From DATMGU01 sp035555315 (GTDB lineage Bacteria; Pseudomonadota; Alphaproteobacteria; ATCC43930; CGMCC-115725), in NCBI GenBank assembly GCA_035555315.1, contig DATMGU010000089.1, positions 1 to 31,589 of the forward strand: DNA of 31,589 nucleotides, given 5' to 3'. Positions 16,288 through 24,352 of the stretch are shown one piece after another (the stretch's first letter is position 1; each line of letters opens with the position of its first letter). The notes beneath the pieces are model-generated. The model was not told the origin of the DNA and did not search any database. It saw only the letters and a program-made list of their open reading frames with translations. The position numbers and the translations under genes were made by a program.

Positions 16288-17790
16288 CTACCGCCAGATC
16301 GGCTTGCCGCCACCGGGCAGGCCATAGCTTGACCATTTTCGGGTGACGTCGTCGATCACCTCGTCGGTCATGCGCAGCTTCCTGCCCCATTCGCGGTGGG
16401 TCTCCGGCGGCAGTTTGTTGGTGGCGTCCATGCCGATCTTGCCGCCAAGCCCGCTTTCGGGCGAGGCGAAATCGAGATAGTCGATCGGCGTGCCCTCGAT
16501 CACCGTGATGTCGCGCGCGGGGTCCATGCGGGTCGACATCGCCCACATCACATCCTTCCAGTCGCGCGCATCGATGTCGTCATCCACGACGATGACGAAT
16601 TTCGTGTACATGAATTGGCGCAGGAACGACCAGACGCCCATCATCACGCGCTTGGCGTGTCCCGGATACGCCTTCTTCATCGAGACCACGGCGATCCGGT
16701 AGGAACAACCCTCCGGCGGCAGCCAGAAATCGACGATCTCGGGGAATTGCTGGGTCAGCAGCGGGATGAACACCTCGTTCAGCGCTTCGCCCAGCACCGA
16801 GGGCTCGTCCGGCGGCCGTCCGGTGAAGGTCGAGAGGTAGATCGGGTTCGACCGCATGGTGATCGCCGAGACGCGGAACACCGGGAACCGCTCGACCGAA
16901 TTGTAATAGCCGGTGTGGTCGCCATACGGCCCTTCATCGCCGTATTCGTCGAGCGAGACATGGCCCTCCAGCACGATCTCCGCCTGCGCCGGAACCTTCA
17001 GCGGGACGGTCTTGCAATCGACCAGCTCGACCCGCCTGCCGCGCAGCAGGCCGGCGAACTGGTATTCCGACAGCGTGTCCGGCACCGGCGTCACCGCGGC
17101 CAGGATGGTGCCGGGGTCGGCGCCGATCACGGCGGCGGCGGGCAGCGGTTCACGGTGTTGCTGCGCCCAGCGCTGATGATGCTGCGCGCCGCCGCGATGC
17201 TTTAGCCAGCGCATCAGGGTGGTGTCGCGCCCGGTCACCTGCATGCGGTAGATGCCGAGGTTGAAGCCGTCCTCGCGCTTGTCGCCGGGGCCCTTGGTCA
17301 CGACCAGCGGCCAGGTGATCAGCGGCGCCGGCTCGCCCGGCCAGCAGGTCTGGATCGGCAGCAATCCCAAATCGATGTCGCTGCCCTTCAGCACGATCTC
17401 CTGGCAGGGGGCGGTGCCGACCGTGCGCGGCTTCATCGCCAGCACCGTGCGCAGCAGCGGCAACAGCTCCAGCGCCTCGCGCCAGCCGCCCGGCGGTTCC
17501 GGCTGTTTCAAAAAGGCCAGCGTCTCGCCGACCTCGCGCAGCTGGTGCGGCTCGCGGTCCATGCCCCAGGCGACCCGTTCGACCGTGCCGAACAGATTGA
17601 CCAGCACCGGCAGCTTGCTGGCGACGCCGACGACGTTCTCGAACAGGGCCGCCGGCCCTTTGCTGGCCAGCAGCCGGGTATGGATCTCGGTCATCTCCAG
17701 TACCGGCGAGACCGGCGCCGCGACCCGGACCAGCCGTTCGGCGGTTTCCAGGCGCGTCATGAACTCGCGCAGGCTTGCATAGGGCATCAT
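16288..17790 (-). CDS. ubiD: UbiD family decarboxylase (3-polyprenyl-4-hydroxybenzoate carboxy-lyase)
   Basis: A 500-residue prenylated-FMN-dependent decarboxylase that removes the carboxyl group from 3-polyprenyl-4-hydroxybenzoate in ubiquinone synthesis. The prFMN/Mn-binding and catalytic regions are clear: GFNLGIYRMQV, and EGPYGDHTGYY near residues 286-296 with the acidic catalytic residue. The C-terminus has VIEGTPIDYLDFASP and GKIGMDATNK. Length and N-terminus (MMPYASLREFMTRLE) match UbiD. The UbiX flavin prenyltransferase is not in the window. ubiA, encoding the preceding step, lies about 3 kb away. A 4 x 15 bp tandem array begins 40 bases upstream of the start codon. Confidence 0.94.
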   Translation of the reverse strand: MMPYASLREFMTRLETAERLVRVAAPVSPVLEMTEIHTRLLASKGPAALFENVVGVASKLPVLVNLFGTVERVAWGMDREPHQLREVGETLAFLKQPEPPGGWREALELLPLLRTVLAMKPRTVGTAPCQEIVLKGSDIDLGLLPIQTCWPGEPAPLITWPLVVTKGPGDKREDGFNLGIYRMQVTGRDTTLMRWLKHRGGAQHHQRWAQQHREPLPAAAVIGADPGTILAAVTPVPDTLSEYQFAGLLRGRRVELVDCKTVPLKVPAQAEIVLEGHVSLDEYGDEGPYGDHTGYYNSVERFPVFRVSAITMRSNPIYLSTFTGRPPDEPSVLGEALNEVFIPLLTQQFPEIVDFWLPPEGCSYRIAVVSMKKAYPGHAKRVMMGVWSFLRQFMYTKFVIVVDDDIDARDWKDVMWAMSTRMDPARDITVIEGTPIDYLDFASPESGLGGKIGMDATNKLPPETHREWGRKLRMTDEVIDDVTRKWSSYGLPGGGKPIWR

Positions 17791-17830
17791 CGGATCCAGG
17801 GTGGTGCGTTACCGGCCGGAGTGTGGCCGG

Positions 17831-17890
17831 CCATGGGGTGATTGGCCATGGGGTGATTGGCCATGGGGTGATTGGCCATAGGGTGATTGG
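17831..17890. repeat. Four tandem copies of a 15 bp unit upstream of ubiD
   Basis: The unit ccatggggtgattgg occurs at 17831-17845, 17846-17860 and 17861-17875. A fourth copy at 17876-17890 differs by one base (ccatagggtgattgg). The array lies 40 bases upstream of the ubiD ATG in the gap between ubiD and the divergent DUF4170 gene. No convincing gene covers it. Confidence 0.95.
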
Positions 17891-18008
17891 CCAGAGATAG
17901 GCTGGCTTAGGCGATCCCAACAAGCCCATAACACAACCCCGCTTGCATGACGCTCGCGGCGGCGTCATCTTTCTTCGCACCGCAACATCGGGCTAATCGG
18001 ATTTCCTC

Positions 18009-18251
18009 ATGTCGGCATTCTGGGTCATTGGCGGCGAATACAACGACACCCGCTTCGACACGATCGCGCCGGGTAAGGCGCTTGAAAAGCACGGGCCCTA
18101 CGAGACCTATGAGGTTGCCCACGACATCTGGGCCGCGCGCGCCTGGGCGACCATCGACGACTGCAATTCGCGGTTCCAGATCGTGCCCGGCGACGACGTG
18201 GCGCCCCGCGCCGGCCCGGTGCTGAAGGAGGGCAAGCCCGAACGGGCTTAA
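18009..18251 (+). CDS. DUF4170 domain protein
   Basis: An 80-residue protein that reads MSAFWVIGGEYNDTRFDTI at its start and contains GPYETYEVAHDIWAARAW, the conserved core of DUF4170. The function is unknown. In many alphaproteobacteria this gene is part of the cluster with the DUF374 acyltransferase, waaA and lpxK. Here it is separated from them by pmbA, ubiD and the phosphoesterase pair. A 7-base inverted repeat atgacgc/gcgtcat (17947-17953 and 17962-17968) lies in its upstream region. Its TAA stop overlaps the stop of the convergent methyltransferase gene in the self-complementary sequence TTAA. Confidence 0.85.
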   Translation: MSAFWVIGGEYNDTRFDTIAPGKALEKHGPYETYEVAHDIWAARAWATIDDCNSRFQIVPGDDVAPRAGPVLKEGKPERA

Positions 18252-18913
18252 TCCGCTTTTGGCAGCACCCGCCAAACCACGCCGTCGCGCTGCTCCCGGT
18301 CTTCGAGTTCCAGGGTGGTCGGCACCACATAGCGGGCGATCTCGACTAGGCCCGAGGTCGGCTTATAGGTTCGTCCCGGATCGCCCAGCAGAACCTCGAT
18401 CCCCTCACCCGCCAAGGCGCGGAGCCAGAGGGTAAGCCGCTCGGCGAGCGGCCGCTCGTAACACATGTCGCCGACCAGCACGGTGTCGACGGTGCCGGCC
18501 GTGCCGATGACATCGGCCATGGTGGTCGCGACGTCGACCCGGTTTTCCAGCGCGTTGAGCCGAATCGCGGCGCAGGCGAGCGGATCGATATCCGCCGCGC
18601 AGACGGTCGCCGCCCCCGCCAACCGCGCCGCGATCGACAGCAGGCCGGATCCGGCGCCGAAATCCAGCACCGACTTCCCGGCGACGCATTCCGGGTGGTC
18701 GAGGATGTGGCGGGCCAATGCCTGGCCGCCGGCCCAGGCGAATGCCCAGAACGGCGGCGCCACGCCGATCTCGGCCAGCACCACCTCGGTCGCTTGCCAG
18801 ATCGGCGTGATCTCGGTCGCCAGATGCAGCCGGATTTCCGGGACCAGGGGCGGCGTCGCGATCGCCGTGTTGCGCAGGATGAAGCGATCCGCCTCGGCCG
18901 GCTCGAGCTTCAT
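18248..18913 (-). CDS. ETFB-type protein lysine methyltransferase
   Basis: A 221-residue class I SAM-dependent methyltransferase. SAM-binding motif I is VLDFGAGSGLLSIAA (about residues 82-96), followed by ADIDPLACAAIRLNALEN. The block PPFWAFAWAGGQALARHILDHPE and the later GDMCYE resemble the electron transfer flavoprotein beta-subunit lysine methyltransferases (human ETFBKMT and its Agrobacterium homologue). That makes ETF-beta the likely substrate, by inference. The start is placed at the ATG 18911-18913 (MKLEPAEADRFILRN), because the 19 codons upstream do not look like the family. The 3' end overlaps the DUF4170 gene by four bases. L11 methyltransferase PrmA-like is the alternative name often given. 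Confidence 0.8.
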   Translation of the reverse strand: MKLEPAEADRFILRNTAIATPPLVPEIRLHLATEITPIWQATEVVLAEIGVAPPFWAFAWAGGQALARHILDHPECVAGKSVLDFGAGSGLLSIAARLAGAATVCAADIDPLACAAIRLNALENRVDVATTMADVIGTAGTVDTVLVGDMCYERPLAERLTLWLRALAGEGIEVLLGDPGRTYKPTSGLVEIARYVVPTTLELEDREQRDGVVWRVLPKAD

Positions 18914-19020
18914 GGGGATCCGATCTGGGCTGCTTGGGGCCGCGCACCAAAACCATGCGCGCATAAACACTATGCGATACAGGCTCTTCCGGTTAGATTT
19001 TTGTCGGCTGCCAGGAGCCG

Positions 19021-19036
19021 GCGTTCCGCGGAACGC
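19021..19036. promoter_or_regulatory. Perfect 16 bp palindrome upstream of the second MFS gene
   Basis: gcgttccgcggaacgc equals its own reverse complement and lies 48 bases upstream of the MFS start codon, a suitable place for an operator bound by a dimeric regulator. No regulator gene is adjacent in the window, so the factor is unknown. Confidence 0.4.
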
Positions 19037-19084
19037 GAAAAAATGGTCGGAAAAACGGCCGGAACATTGAGGAGGAACTTACCG

Positions 19085-20395
19085 ATGACGACGTCGGCGC
19101 TCGAAGCTCGGACGATGCGCAAGGTCACCTGGCGCATCGTGCCCTATCTCGGCCTGCTTTATTTCATCAGCTTCCTCGATCGCGCCAATGTCGGGTTCGC
19201 GGCGCTTACGATGAACAAGGCGCTGGGCTTGACCGCGACGATGTTCGGGTTCGGCACGGGCATCTTCTTCTTCGGCTATCTGCTGTTCGAGGTGCCCAGC
19301 AATCTGGCGCTGGCCCGGTTTGGCGCGCGCCGCTGGATCACCCGGATCATGATAACCTGGGGCATCATCTCCGGCGCCATGGCCTTCAGCCAGGGCGAAT
19401 ACAGCTTTTATACGATCCGCTTTCTGTTGGGCCTCGCGGAGGCCGGGTTCTTTCCCGGTATCCTGCTGTACCTGACCTATTGGTTCCCGGCCTCCTATCG
19501 CGGCAAGATCATCGGCTTGTTCATGGTCGCGATCCCGGTTTCCGGGATCATCGGCCCACCGGTTTCGGGTCTGTTGTTCGGGTTCGACGGCGTCTCCGGC
19601 ATGGCCGGCTGGCAATGGATGTTCATCATCGAGGCAGCCCCCGCGCTGGTTCTGGGCGTGGTCACCTTGTTCTATTTGACCGACCGCCCGGCGCTGGCCA
19701 CTTGGCTGGAGCCCGAGGAGCGGCGCTGGCTGCAGGACACACTCGATCGCGAGGAGCGGCATCGCGAGACGGTGCATCGCGCGGGGCTGGTCGAAACCCT
19801 GCTCAACCCCCGCATCTGGGCGCTGAGCCTGGTGTATTTTGGACCGGTGGTGGGCCTCTATGGCATCACTTTCTGGCTGCCGCAGATCGTCAAGGAATTT
19901 GGCCTGGCGACCCCGCTCCAGGTCGGCCTGGTCTCGGCGATCCCGCCGCTGGTCGGTGCGTTCGGCATGGTCCTGTGGTCCCGGCATTCCGATAAGACGA
20001 AGGAGCGCACCTGGCACGTGGTGGCGGCCTGCTTCGTCGGTGCCGCGGGCTTCGTGCTCAGCGGCTATCTGCCCAGCCCGGTGTTGCGCATGGCGTCGCT
20101 GTCGATCGCGGCGCTCGGCATCTACGCGGCCTTGCCGGTATTCTGGACGCTGCCGACCGCGTTCTTGAGTGGAGCGGCCGCGGCGGGCGGCATCGCGCTG
20201 ATCAACTCGCTGGGTAATATCGGCGGCTATGCCGGACCGTTCCTGCTCGGCTTCGTCAAGGACCAGACGAACAGCTTCTCGGCGGCTTTGCTGACCTTGG
20301 CCGGTCTCATGGTGTTGGCGGGGATCGTCGCCCTCTGCCTCGGCCATAACCGGGTGCTGGAGGAATCGCCGCATGCCGCGGCTGGGGCCGACTGA
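19085..20395 (+). CDS. MFS transporter, ACS family (tartrate/phthalate/hydroxyphenylacetate-type)
   Basis: A 436-residue inner-membrane symporter with about 12 membrane segments. FISFLDRANVGFA follows the first segment, and RFLLGLAEAGFFPGILLYLTYWFP is the typical ACS-family signature in segment 4-5. Related proteins carry small organic acids such as tartrate, phthalate or 4-hydroxyphenylacetate; the substrate here is unknown. The ATG at 19085 is preceded by a strong ribosome binding site GGAGG at 19071-19075. The frame is open about 130 codons upstream, but that part has no transporter features. It shares only the ACS fold with the MFS gene at 24-1352. Its stop codon lies in a 16 bp tandem duplication. 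Confidence 0.87.
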   Translation: MTTSALEARTMRKVTWRIVPYLGLLYFISFLDRANVGFAALTMNKALGLTATMFGFGTGIFFFGYLLFEVPSNLALARFGARRWITRIMITWGIISGAMAFSQGEYSFYTIRFLLGLAEAGFFPGILLYLTYWFPASYRGKIIGLFMVAIPVSGIIGPPVSGLLFGFDGVSGMAGWQWMFIIEAAPALVLGVVTLFYLTDRPALATWLEPEERRWLQDTLDREERHRETVHRAGLVETLLNPRIWALSLVYFGPVVGLYGITFWLPQIVKEFGLATPLQVGLVSAIPPLVGAFGMVLWSRHSDKTKERTWHVVAACFVGAAGFVLSGYLPSPVLRMASLSIAALGIYAALPVFWTLPTAFLSGAAAAGGIALINSLGNIGGYAGPFLLGFVKDQTNSFSAALLTLAGLMVLAGIVALCLGHNRVLEESPHAAAGAD

Positions 20396-20412
20396 AGCTG
20401 GGGCCGACTGAA
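20381..20412. repeat. 16 bp tandem duplication over the MFS stop codon
   Basis: gctggggccgactgaa occurs twice without a gap, at 20381-20396 and 20397-20412. The first copy contains the TGA stop of the transporter gene (20393-20395). Confidence 0.95.
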
Positions 20413-20418
20413 TAGGCG

Positions 20419-20456
20419 GCCTCGCCGCGCGGGTTAACCCAGCCGCGCGGCGAGGC
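20419..20456. terminator. Bidirectional hairpin between MFS and ubiA, with the ubiA stop in its loop
   Basis: A perfect 14-base inverted repeat, gcctcgccgcgcgg at 20419-20432 and its complement at 20443-20456, surrounds a 10-base loop gttaacccag. The ubiA stop codon (20434-20436, minus strand) is in the loop, and one arm encodes the last residues of UbiA. Lying between two convergent genes, it is well placed to end transcription from both sides, although there is no U-tract. Confidence 0.65.
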
Positions 20457-21402
20457 AACCGGCGAAGATCAGCCAGCCGGTAATCCGGTTGGCCTGGAAC
20501 CGCACCAGGCAGTTCTCCGGATCGTCCGGCTGCCAGGTGCGGACTTGCCATGCCAGGTGACCGGCAGCCGCGACGAGACCTAGGTAATAGAGCGGCCCTA
20601 GCCCTCCGAGCATGCCGGCGGCCGCGAAACCCAGCAGGCTCGCGGCGAAGAACCCGGCGACCCAGGCCGGACTGGCGGCACCCAGCCGCAGCGCCGTCGA
20701 TTTGACGCCGATCTTGACGTCGTCTGCCTTGTCCAGATGGGCATAGATGGTGTCATAGCCCAGCGTCCACGCGATCCCGCCGACATAGAGTGCCAGGGCG
20801 GGTGCCCCGACATACCCGGCGGCGGCGGCCCAACCGAGCAGCGCACCCCAATTGAAATTGAGCCCCAGGAACAATTGAGGCCACCAGGTGATGCGCTTCA
20901 TGAACGGATAGGTGCCGATCAGCAGCAGGACCGCTAAGCCGAGTCCGATCACGGCCCGATTCATGTGGGGCCAATTCAAGCTGACCAATACCCCGGCGCC
21001 GATCAGCGCTTGCAGAACGAGGAATATCCAAGCCTGCCGAACGCTGACGGCTCCGCTGGGCAGCGGCCGGGTACGGGTGCGCGCGACGGCCGCGTCGAAG
21101 TCGCGGTCGACGACGTCGTTCAGGGTACACCCGGCGCCGCGCATGACGATCGCACCGACCAGAAAAAGGCCGATCAGGCGCAGCTCGGTGAGCGCGTCGG
21201 AGGCGGCCAGGGCGATCGCCCACCAACCGGGCAGCAGGAGCAACCACCAGCCGATGGGCCGATCGAGCCGGGCGAGTTGCGCATAGGGCCGCCAGGCAGT
21301 GGGCAACCAGCGGTCGACCCAGCCGATCCGTATATCCGGAGCCGAAAGCGGGGCGTCCGGCGGCATCGTGCCGAGCGGATGAGGGCGGGCTGGTTCGGTC
21401 AT
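20434..21402 (-). CDS. ubiA: 4-hydroxybenzoate polyprenyltransferase
   Basis: A 322-residue integral membrane prenyltransferase that attaches the polyprenyl tail to 4-hydroxybenzoate, the first committed step of ubiquinone synthesis. Both aspartate-rich Mg-diphosphate motifs are present: NDVVDRDFD (residues 95-103) and the YDTIYAHLDKADD segment (residues 216-228). About eight to nine hydrophobic segments surround them. RLDRPIGWWLLLLPGWW is the typical UbiA entry. The N-terminal 30 residues are Pro-rich and variable. Its 3' end forms one arm of a hairpin shared with the convergent MFS gene. Confidence 0.95.
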   Translation of the reverse strand: MTEPARPHPLGTMPPDAPLSAPDIRIGWVDRWLPTAWRPYAQLARLDRPIGWWLLLLPGWWAIALAASDALTELRLIGLFLVGAIVMRGAGCTLNDVVDRDFDAAVARTRTRPLPSGAVSVRQAWIFLVLQALIGAGVLVSLNWPHMNRAVIGLGLAVLLLIGTYPFMKRITWWPQLFLGLNFNWGALLGWAAAAGYVGAPALALYVGGIAWTLGYDTIYAHLDKADDVKIGVKSTALRLGAASPAWVAGFFAASLLGFAAAGMLGGLGPLYYLGLVAAAGHLAWQVRTWQPDDPENCLVRFQANRITGWLIFAGCLAARLG

Positions 21403-21467
21403 GGCGGCCTTCTTAGCAGAGGACCGCGCCGTCGGAGGAGTCCCCCCCGATGGTTATTCGCTGAAAC

Positions 21468-21695
21468 CTATTTCTTTAGGGCGGGGTCCTCGCCATGGGA
21501 ATGCCGCCGGCCCTCGGCTTCGGCACGTTTCAACTCCTGCGCCTCGGGGCCGTCGACGGCCCGCTGCGCTTCCCGTGCCTTGGCTTCGACCTGACCGCTC
21601 TCGGTGAATTTTCGGGTGTCTTTGTTGTATTCGCGCGCCGCGGTCCGATTGCCTTCGCCCTCGTTCGGTTGGGCTGTTTTGGGTTTGCTATCCAT
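21468..21695 (-). CDS. Small charged conserved protein of unknown function
   Basis: A 75-residue hydrophilic protein rich in Glu, Lys, Arg and Ala, with no membrane segment or signal peptide. It contains QPNEGEGNRTAAREYN and a later DGPEAQELKRAE segment. I recognise this as a pattern that recurs in small proteins of many alphaproteobacteria, but I know of no function. It is probably disordered or helical. AAAGGAAG just upstream of the ATG (21693-21695) is a good ribosome binding site. It lies between ubiA and the divergent rsmE. Confidence 0.72.
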   Translation of the reverse strand: MDSKPKTAQPNEGEGNRTAAREYNKDTRKFTESGQVEAKAREAQRAVDGPEAQELKRAEAEGRRHSHGEDPALKK

Positions 21696-21816
21696 GATTC
21701 GGCTTCCTTTGTTGGTGCGCCTCTTCCGTCAAACGGCCTGTCGCGGCGGGGCGTTCCATATCCCGCACCGCTGACCGACCTTCCCGAACCGGGACGCGAA
21801 TGCTATTCGGGCGGCT

Positions 21817-22623
21817 ATGCAGTCCTGGAAATTCGCCGCCCGCCTTCATGTCGATGCCGTCTTGACCGAGGGCGGCGGCGTGGCGCTCGACTCGGATCAA
21901 ACCCATTACCTGCGCTCGGTCCTGCGGCTGGGCGAGGGCACCACGGTGGCGCTGTTCAACGGGCGCGACGGCGAATGGTTGGGGCGGATCGCCGGCTACG
22001 CCAAGCACAGCGCCCGGGTCGAGCTGGCAGCGCAGACCCGGCTGCCGACACCGGAGCGCCCCGTCTGGCTGCTCTTCGCGCCGGTGAAGCGCGCCCGCAT
22101 CGATTTCATCGCCGAGAAGGCAACCGAACTCGGCGCCACCGTCCTTCAGCCGGTGTTTACCGAGCGCACCATCGTCGCGCGGGTCAACCAAGATCGGTTG
22201 GCTGCCAACGCCCGTGAGGCGGCCGAGCAATCCGAAAGGTTGAGCCTGCCGGAGATCCGGCCGCCCCGGTCGCTCTTCGACGCGGTGGCGGCATTGCCGC
22301 CGGAAATCCGCTTGATTCTGTGCGACGAGACCGGCACGGCGCCGCCGATTTCACAGGTGCTGAGCGACGAGAAAGGTGTGTTTTCAAGCGGTTGCGCGCT
22401 GCTCACCGGACCGGAAGGCGGCTTCACGGAGACGGAACTTGACCGGCTTCGGAAACTGCCATTTGTTACACCGGTCAGCCTGGGACCACGGGTGTTGCGC
22501 GCCGATACGGCGGTGCTCGCAGCCCTCGCGGTGTTTCAGGCGATCGCCGGTGATTGGACGGTGGCTGGGGGCGATGCAGCTGTGGCGGCACCGCCGCCGT
22601 TCCCATCGCCCGGTCGCGGCTGA
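21817..22623 (+). CDS. rsmE: 16S rRNA (uracil(1498)-N3)-methyltransferase RsmE
   Basis: A 268-residue SPOUT-class methyltransferase that methylates U1498 of 16S rRNA. An N-terminal PUA-like domain (HYLRSVLRLGEGTTVALFNG) precedes the knotted SAM-binding domain, with GPEGGF at residues 198-203 and LGPRVLRADTA at 222-232, both diagnostic. The final 25 residues are Ala/Pro-rich and extra to the family. gshA follows 77 bases downstream on the same strand; the ubiA/rsmE/gshA neighbourhood recurs in related bacteria. Confidence 0.94.
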   Translation: MQSWKFAARLHVDAVLTEGGGVALDSDQTHYLRSVLRLGEGTTVALFNGRDGEWLGRIAGYAKHSARVELAAQTRLPTPERPVWLLFAPVKRARIDFIAEKATELGATVLQPVFTERTIVARVNQDRLAANAREAAEQSERLSLPEIRPPRSLFDAVAALPPEIRLILCDETGTAPPISQVLSDEKGVFSSGCALLTGPEGGFTETELDRLRKLPFVTPVSLGPRVLRADTAVLAALAVFQAIAGDWTVAGGDAAVAAPPPFPSPGRG

Positions 22624-22700
22624 TCGCGAACGCGCCCCGCCGCCAAGACCGACCGGGATATCCGGGATCGGTGTTTTCTGTTTGAGAGGTCGTTCCCGAC

Positions 22701-24065
22701 ATGTCCGCCCCGCCTACCGCGCACGGCGCGCTGATCACTGATAAGGCCCAGCTTGTCGACTATATCGCCGCCGGCAATAAGCCGGCGAGCGACTGGCGCA
22801 TCGGCACCGAGCACGAGAAATTCGCCTTCCATCTGGCCGATTACCGGCGGCCGGCCTATGACGGTCCAAATGGCATCCGGGCCTTGCTGGAAGGGCTGAC
22901 CCGCTTTGGCTGGCAGCCGGTGCTGGAGGATGGCAAACCGATCGCGCTCAGCCAGGGCCAATGTTCGATCAGCCTCGAGCCCGGCGGCCAGTTCGAGCTG
23001 TCCGGCGCGCCGTTGGAGACGATCCACCAGACCTGCGACGAGGTGCAAACCCATCTGGAGCAGGTCCGCGAGGTTGCCGGCGAGTTGGGCATGGGGATGC
23101 TGGGGCTGGGCTTCGATCCGATGTGGCGTCGCGATCAGATCCCGATGATGCCCAAGGGCCGCTATGCGATCATGGCGGATTATATGCCCAAGGTCGGCGG
23201 CCTCGGGCTCGACATGATGCTGCGGACCTGTACCGTGCAGGTCAATCTGGACTTTTCGTCCGAAGCCGACATGGTCAAGAAGTTCCGGGTCAGCCTGGCG
23301 CTGCAGCCCTTGGCCACGGCGCTGTTCGCAGCCTCGCCCTTCACCGAGGGGCGGCCCAACGGCTTTCTGAGCTATCGCAGCCATATCTGGACGGATACCG
23401 ACCCAAACCGGTCGGGTATCCTGCCCTTCGTGTTCGAGGATGGTTTCGGCTTCGAGCGGTATGTCGACTGGCTGTTGGACGTGCCGATGTATTTCGTCTA
23501 CCGCGACGGCCGCTATATCGATGCGTCCGGCCAGTCGTTCCGCGACTTCATCGCCGGCCGGCTGCCCGCCCTGCCGGGCGAGATCCCGCGCATGAGCGAC
23601 TGGTCCGATCATCTCACCACGGCCTTTCCCGAAGTGCGCCTCAAGCGGTTCTTGGAGATGCGGGGCGCCGATGGCGGCCCTTGGCAGCGGCTTTGCGCGT
23701 TGCCGGCGCTATGGGTCGGCTTGCTCTACGACCAGGTGGCACTCGATGCGGCGTGGGATCTGGTCAAGACCTGGACGTCGGCGGAGCACGCGGCACTGCG
23801 CGCCGATGTCCCGAAACTTGGATTGAATACGCCGTTCCGCGGCGCTTCCCTGTTGCCGGTCGCCCAGGAAATGCTGGCGATCGCGCGGGATGGCCTGAAG
23901 CGCCGCCGCCGGCTGAACCAAAGCGGCGAGGATGAGAGCCATTTCCTTGAAACGCTGAGCGGGATGGTCGCGACCGGCCGGACCTTGGCCGACGAACTGT
24001 TGGCGGCCTATGAGGGCCGCTGGGGTGGTCGGGTCGAACCGATTTACAGCGAGCACGCTTATTAG
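22701..24065 (+). CDS. gshA: Glutamate-cysteine ligase
   Basis: A 454-residue ligase that joins glutamate and cysteine in the first and rate-limiting step of glutathione synthesis. It belongs to the plant/alphaproteobacterial-type GCS2 group, shown by RIGTEHEKF (residues 33-41), QCSISLEPGGQFELSGAP in the active site, and the MLRTCTVQVNLDF segment. Length is normal for this group. The second enzyme, glutathione synthetase, is not in the window. Tandem repeats and an inverted repeat begin six bases after the stop codon. Confidence 0.94.
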   Translation: MSAPPTAHGALITDKAQLVDYIAAGNKPASDWRIGTEHEKFAFHLADYRRPAYDGPNGIRALLEGLTRFGWQPVLEDGKPIALSQGQCSISLEPGGQFELSGAPLETIHQTCDEVQTHLEQVREVAGELGMGMLGLGFDPMWRRDQIPMMPKGRYAIMADYMPKVGGLGLDMMLRTCTVQVNLDFSSEADMVKKFRVSLALQPLATALFAASPFTEGRPNGFLSYRSHIWTDTDPNRSGILPFVFEDGFGFERYVDWLLDVPMYFVYRDGRYIDASGQSFRDFIAGRLPALPGEIPRMSDWSDHLTTAFPEVRLKRFLEMRGADGGPWQRLCALPALWVGLLYDQVALDAAWDLVKTWTSAEHAALRADVPKLGLNTPFRGASLLPVAQEMLAIARDGLKRRRRLNQSGEDESHFLETLSGMVATGRTLADELLAAYEGRWGGRVEPIYSEHAY

Positions 24066-24146
24066 GGCGGGATTTGGCTAGGACGAGATTTGGCTAGGAC
24101 GAGATTTGGCCGAACTGAGCCAGATCCCACCCAGCCAGATCCCGCC
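24066..24146. repeat. Tandem and inverted repeats after gshA
   Basis: gatttggctaggacga occurs at 24071-24086 and 24087-24102, with a partial third copy to 24110. Further on, agccagatccc occurs twice at a 15-base spacing (from 24118 and 24133). The outer segments are near-complementary: 24066-24081 and 24131-24146 pair at 14 of 16 positions. The region can therefore fold into a long hairpin that may serve as the gshA terminator. From 24147 to the next gene I see nothing definite. Confidence 0.75.
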
Positions 24147-24352
24147 AGGCTCCATTGCGAAAGCCCCTCCCACACCCCATATCACCCTCTCGGTTGAATG
24201 TTGGGTGACGGTCGTGTGGACCCAACCACCCTTCCAGCTTTTTGCAATCATTCGGTGCGGCATGGGCGGCGGCGATCACCGTCCTGATGCCTGCCGCATG
24301 CCGGCATAATCCGCCGGCACCCGGATGCCGTCAGGGAATGGCAGGGACATCG

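Noticed and set aside
17831..17890. Array of 15 bp units considered as CRISPR or as a repeat-containing protein (WPITP repeats on the minus strand)
   Set aside because: There are no spacers between units, so it is not CRISPR. The minus-strand frame continues as antisense or off-frame sequence in ubiD without domain support.
18695..19084. N-terminal extension of the second MFS gene by 130 codons
   Set aside because: The extension is antisense to the methyltransferase and lacks transporter features, while the ATG at 19085 has GGAGG at the right distance and the expected N-terminus.
19079..20551. A 490-codon open frame antisense to the second MFS gene
   Set aside because: It mirrors a transporter with unmistakable membrane segments and a strong ribosome binding site; the antisense product is a charged low-complexity chain.
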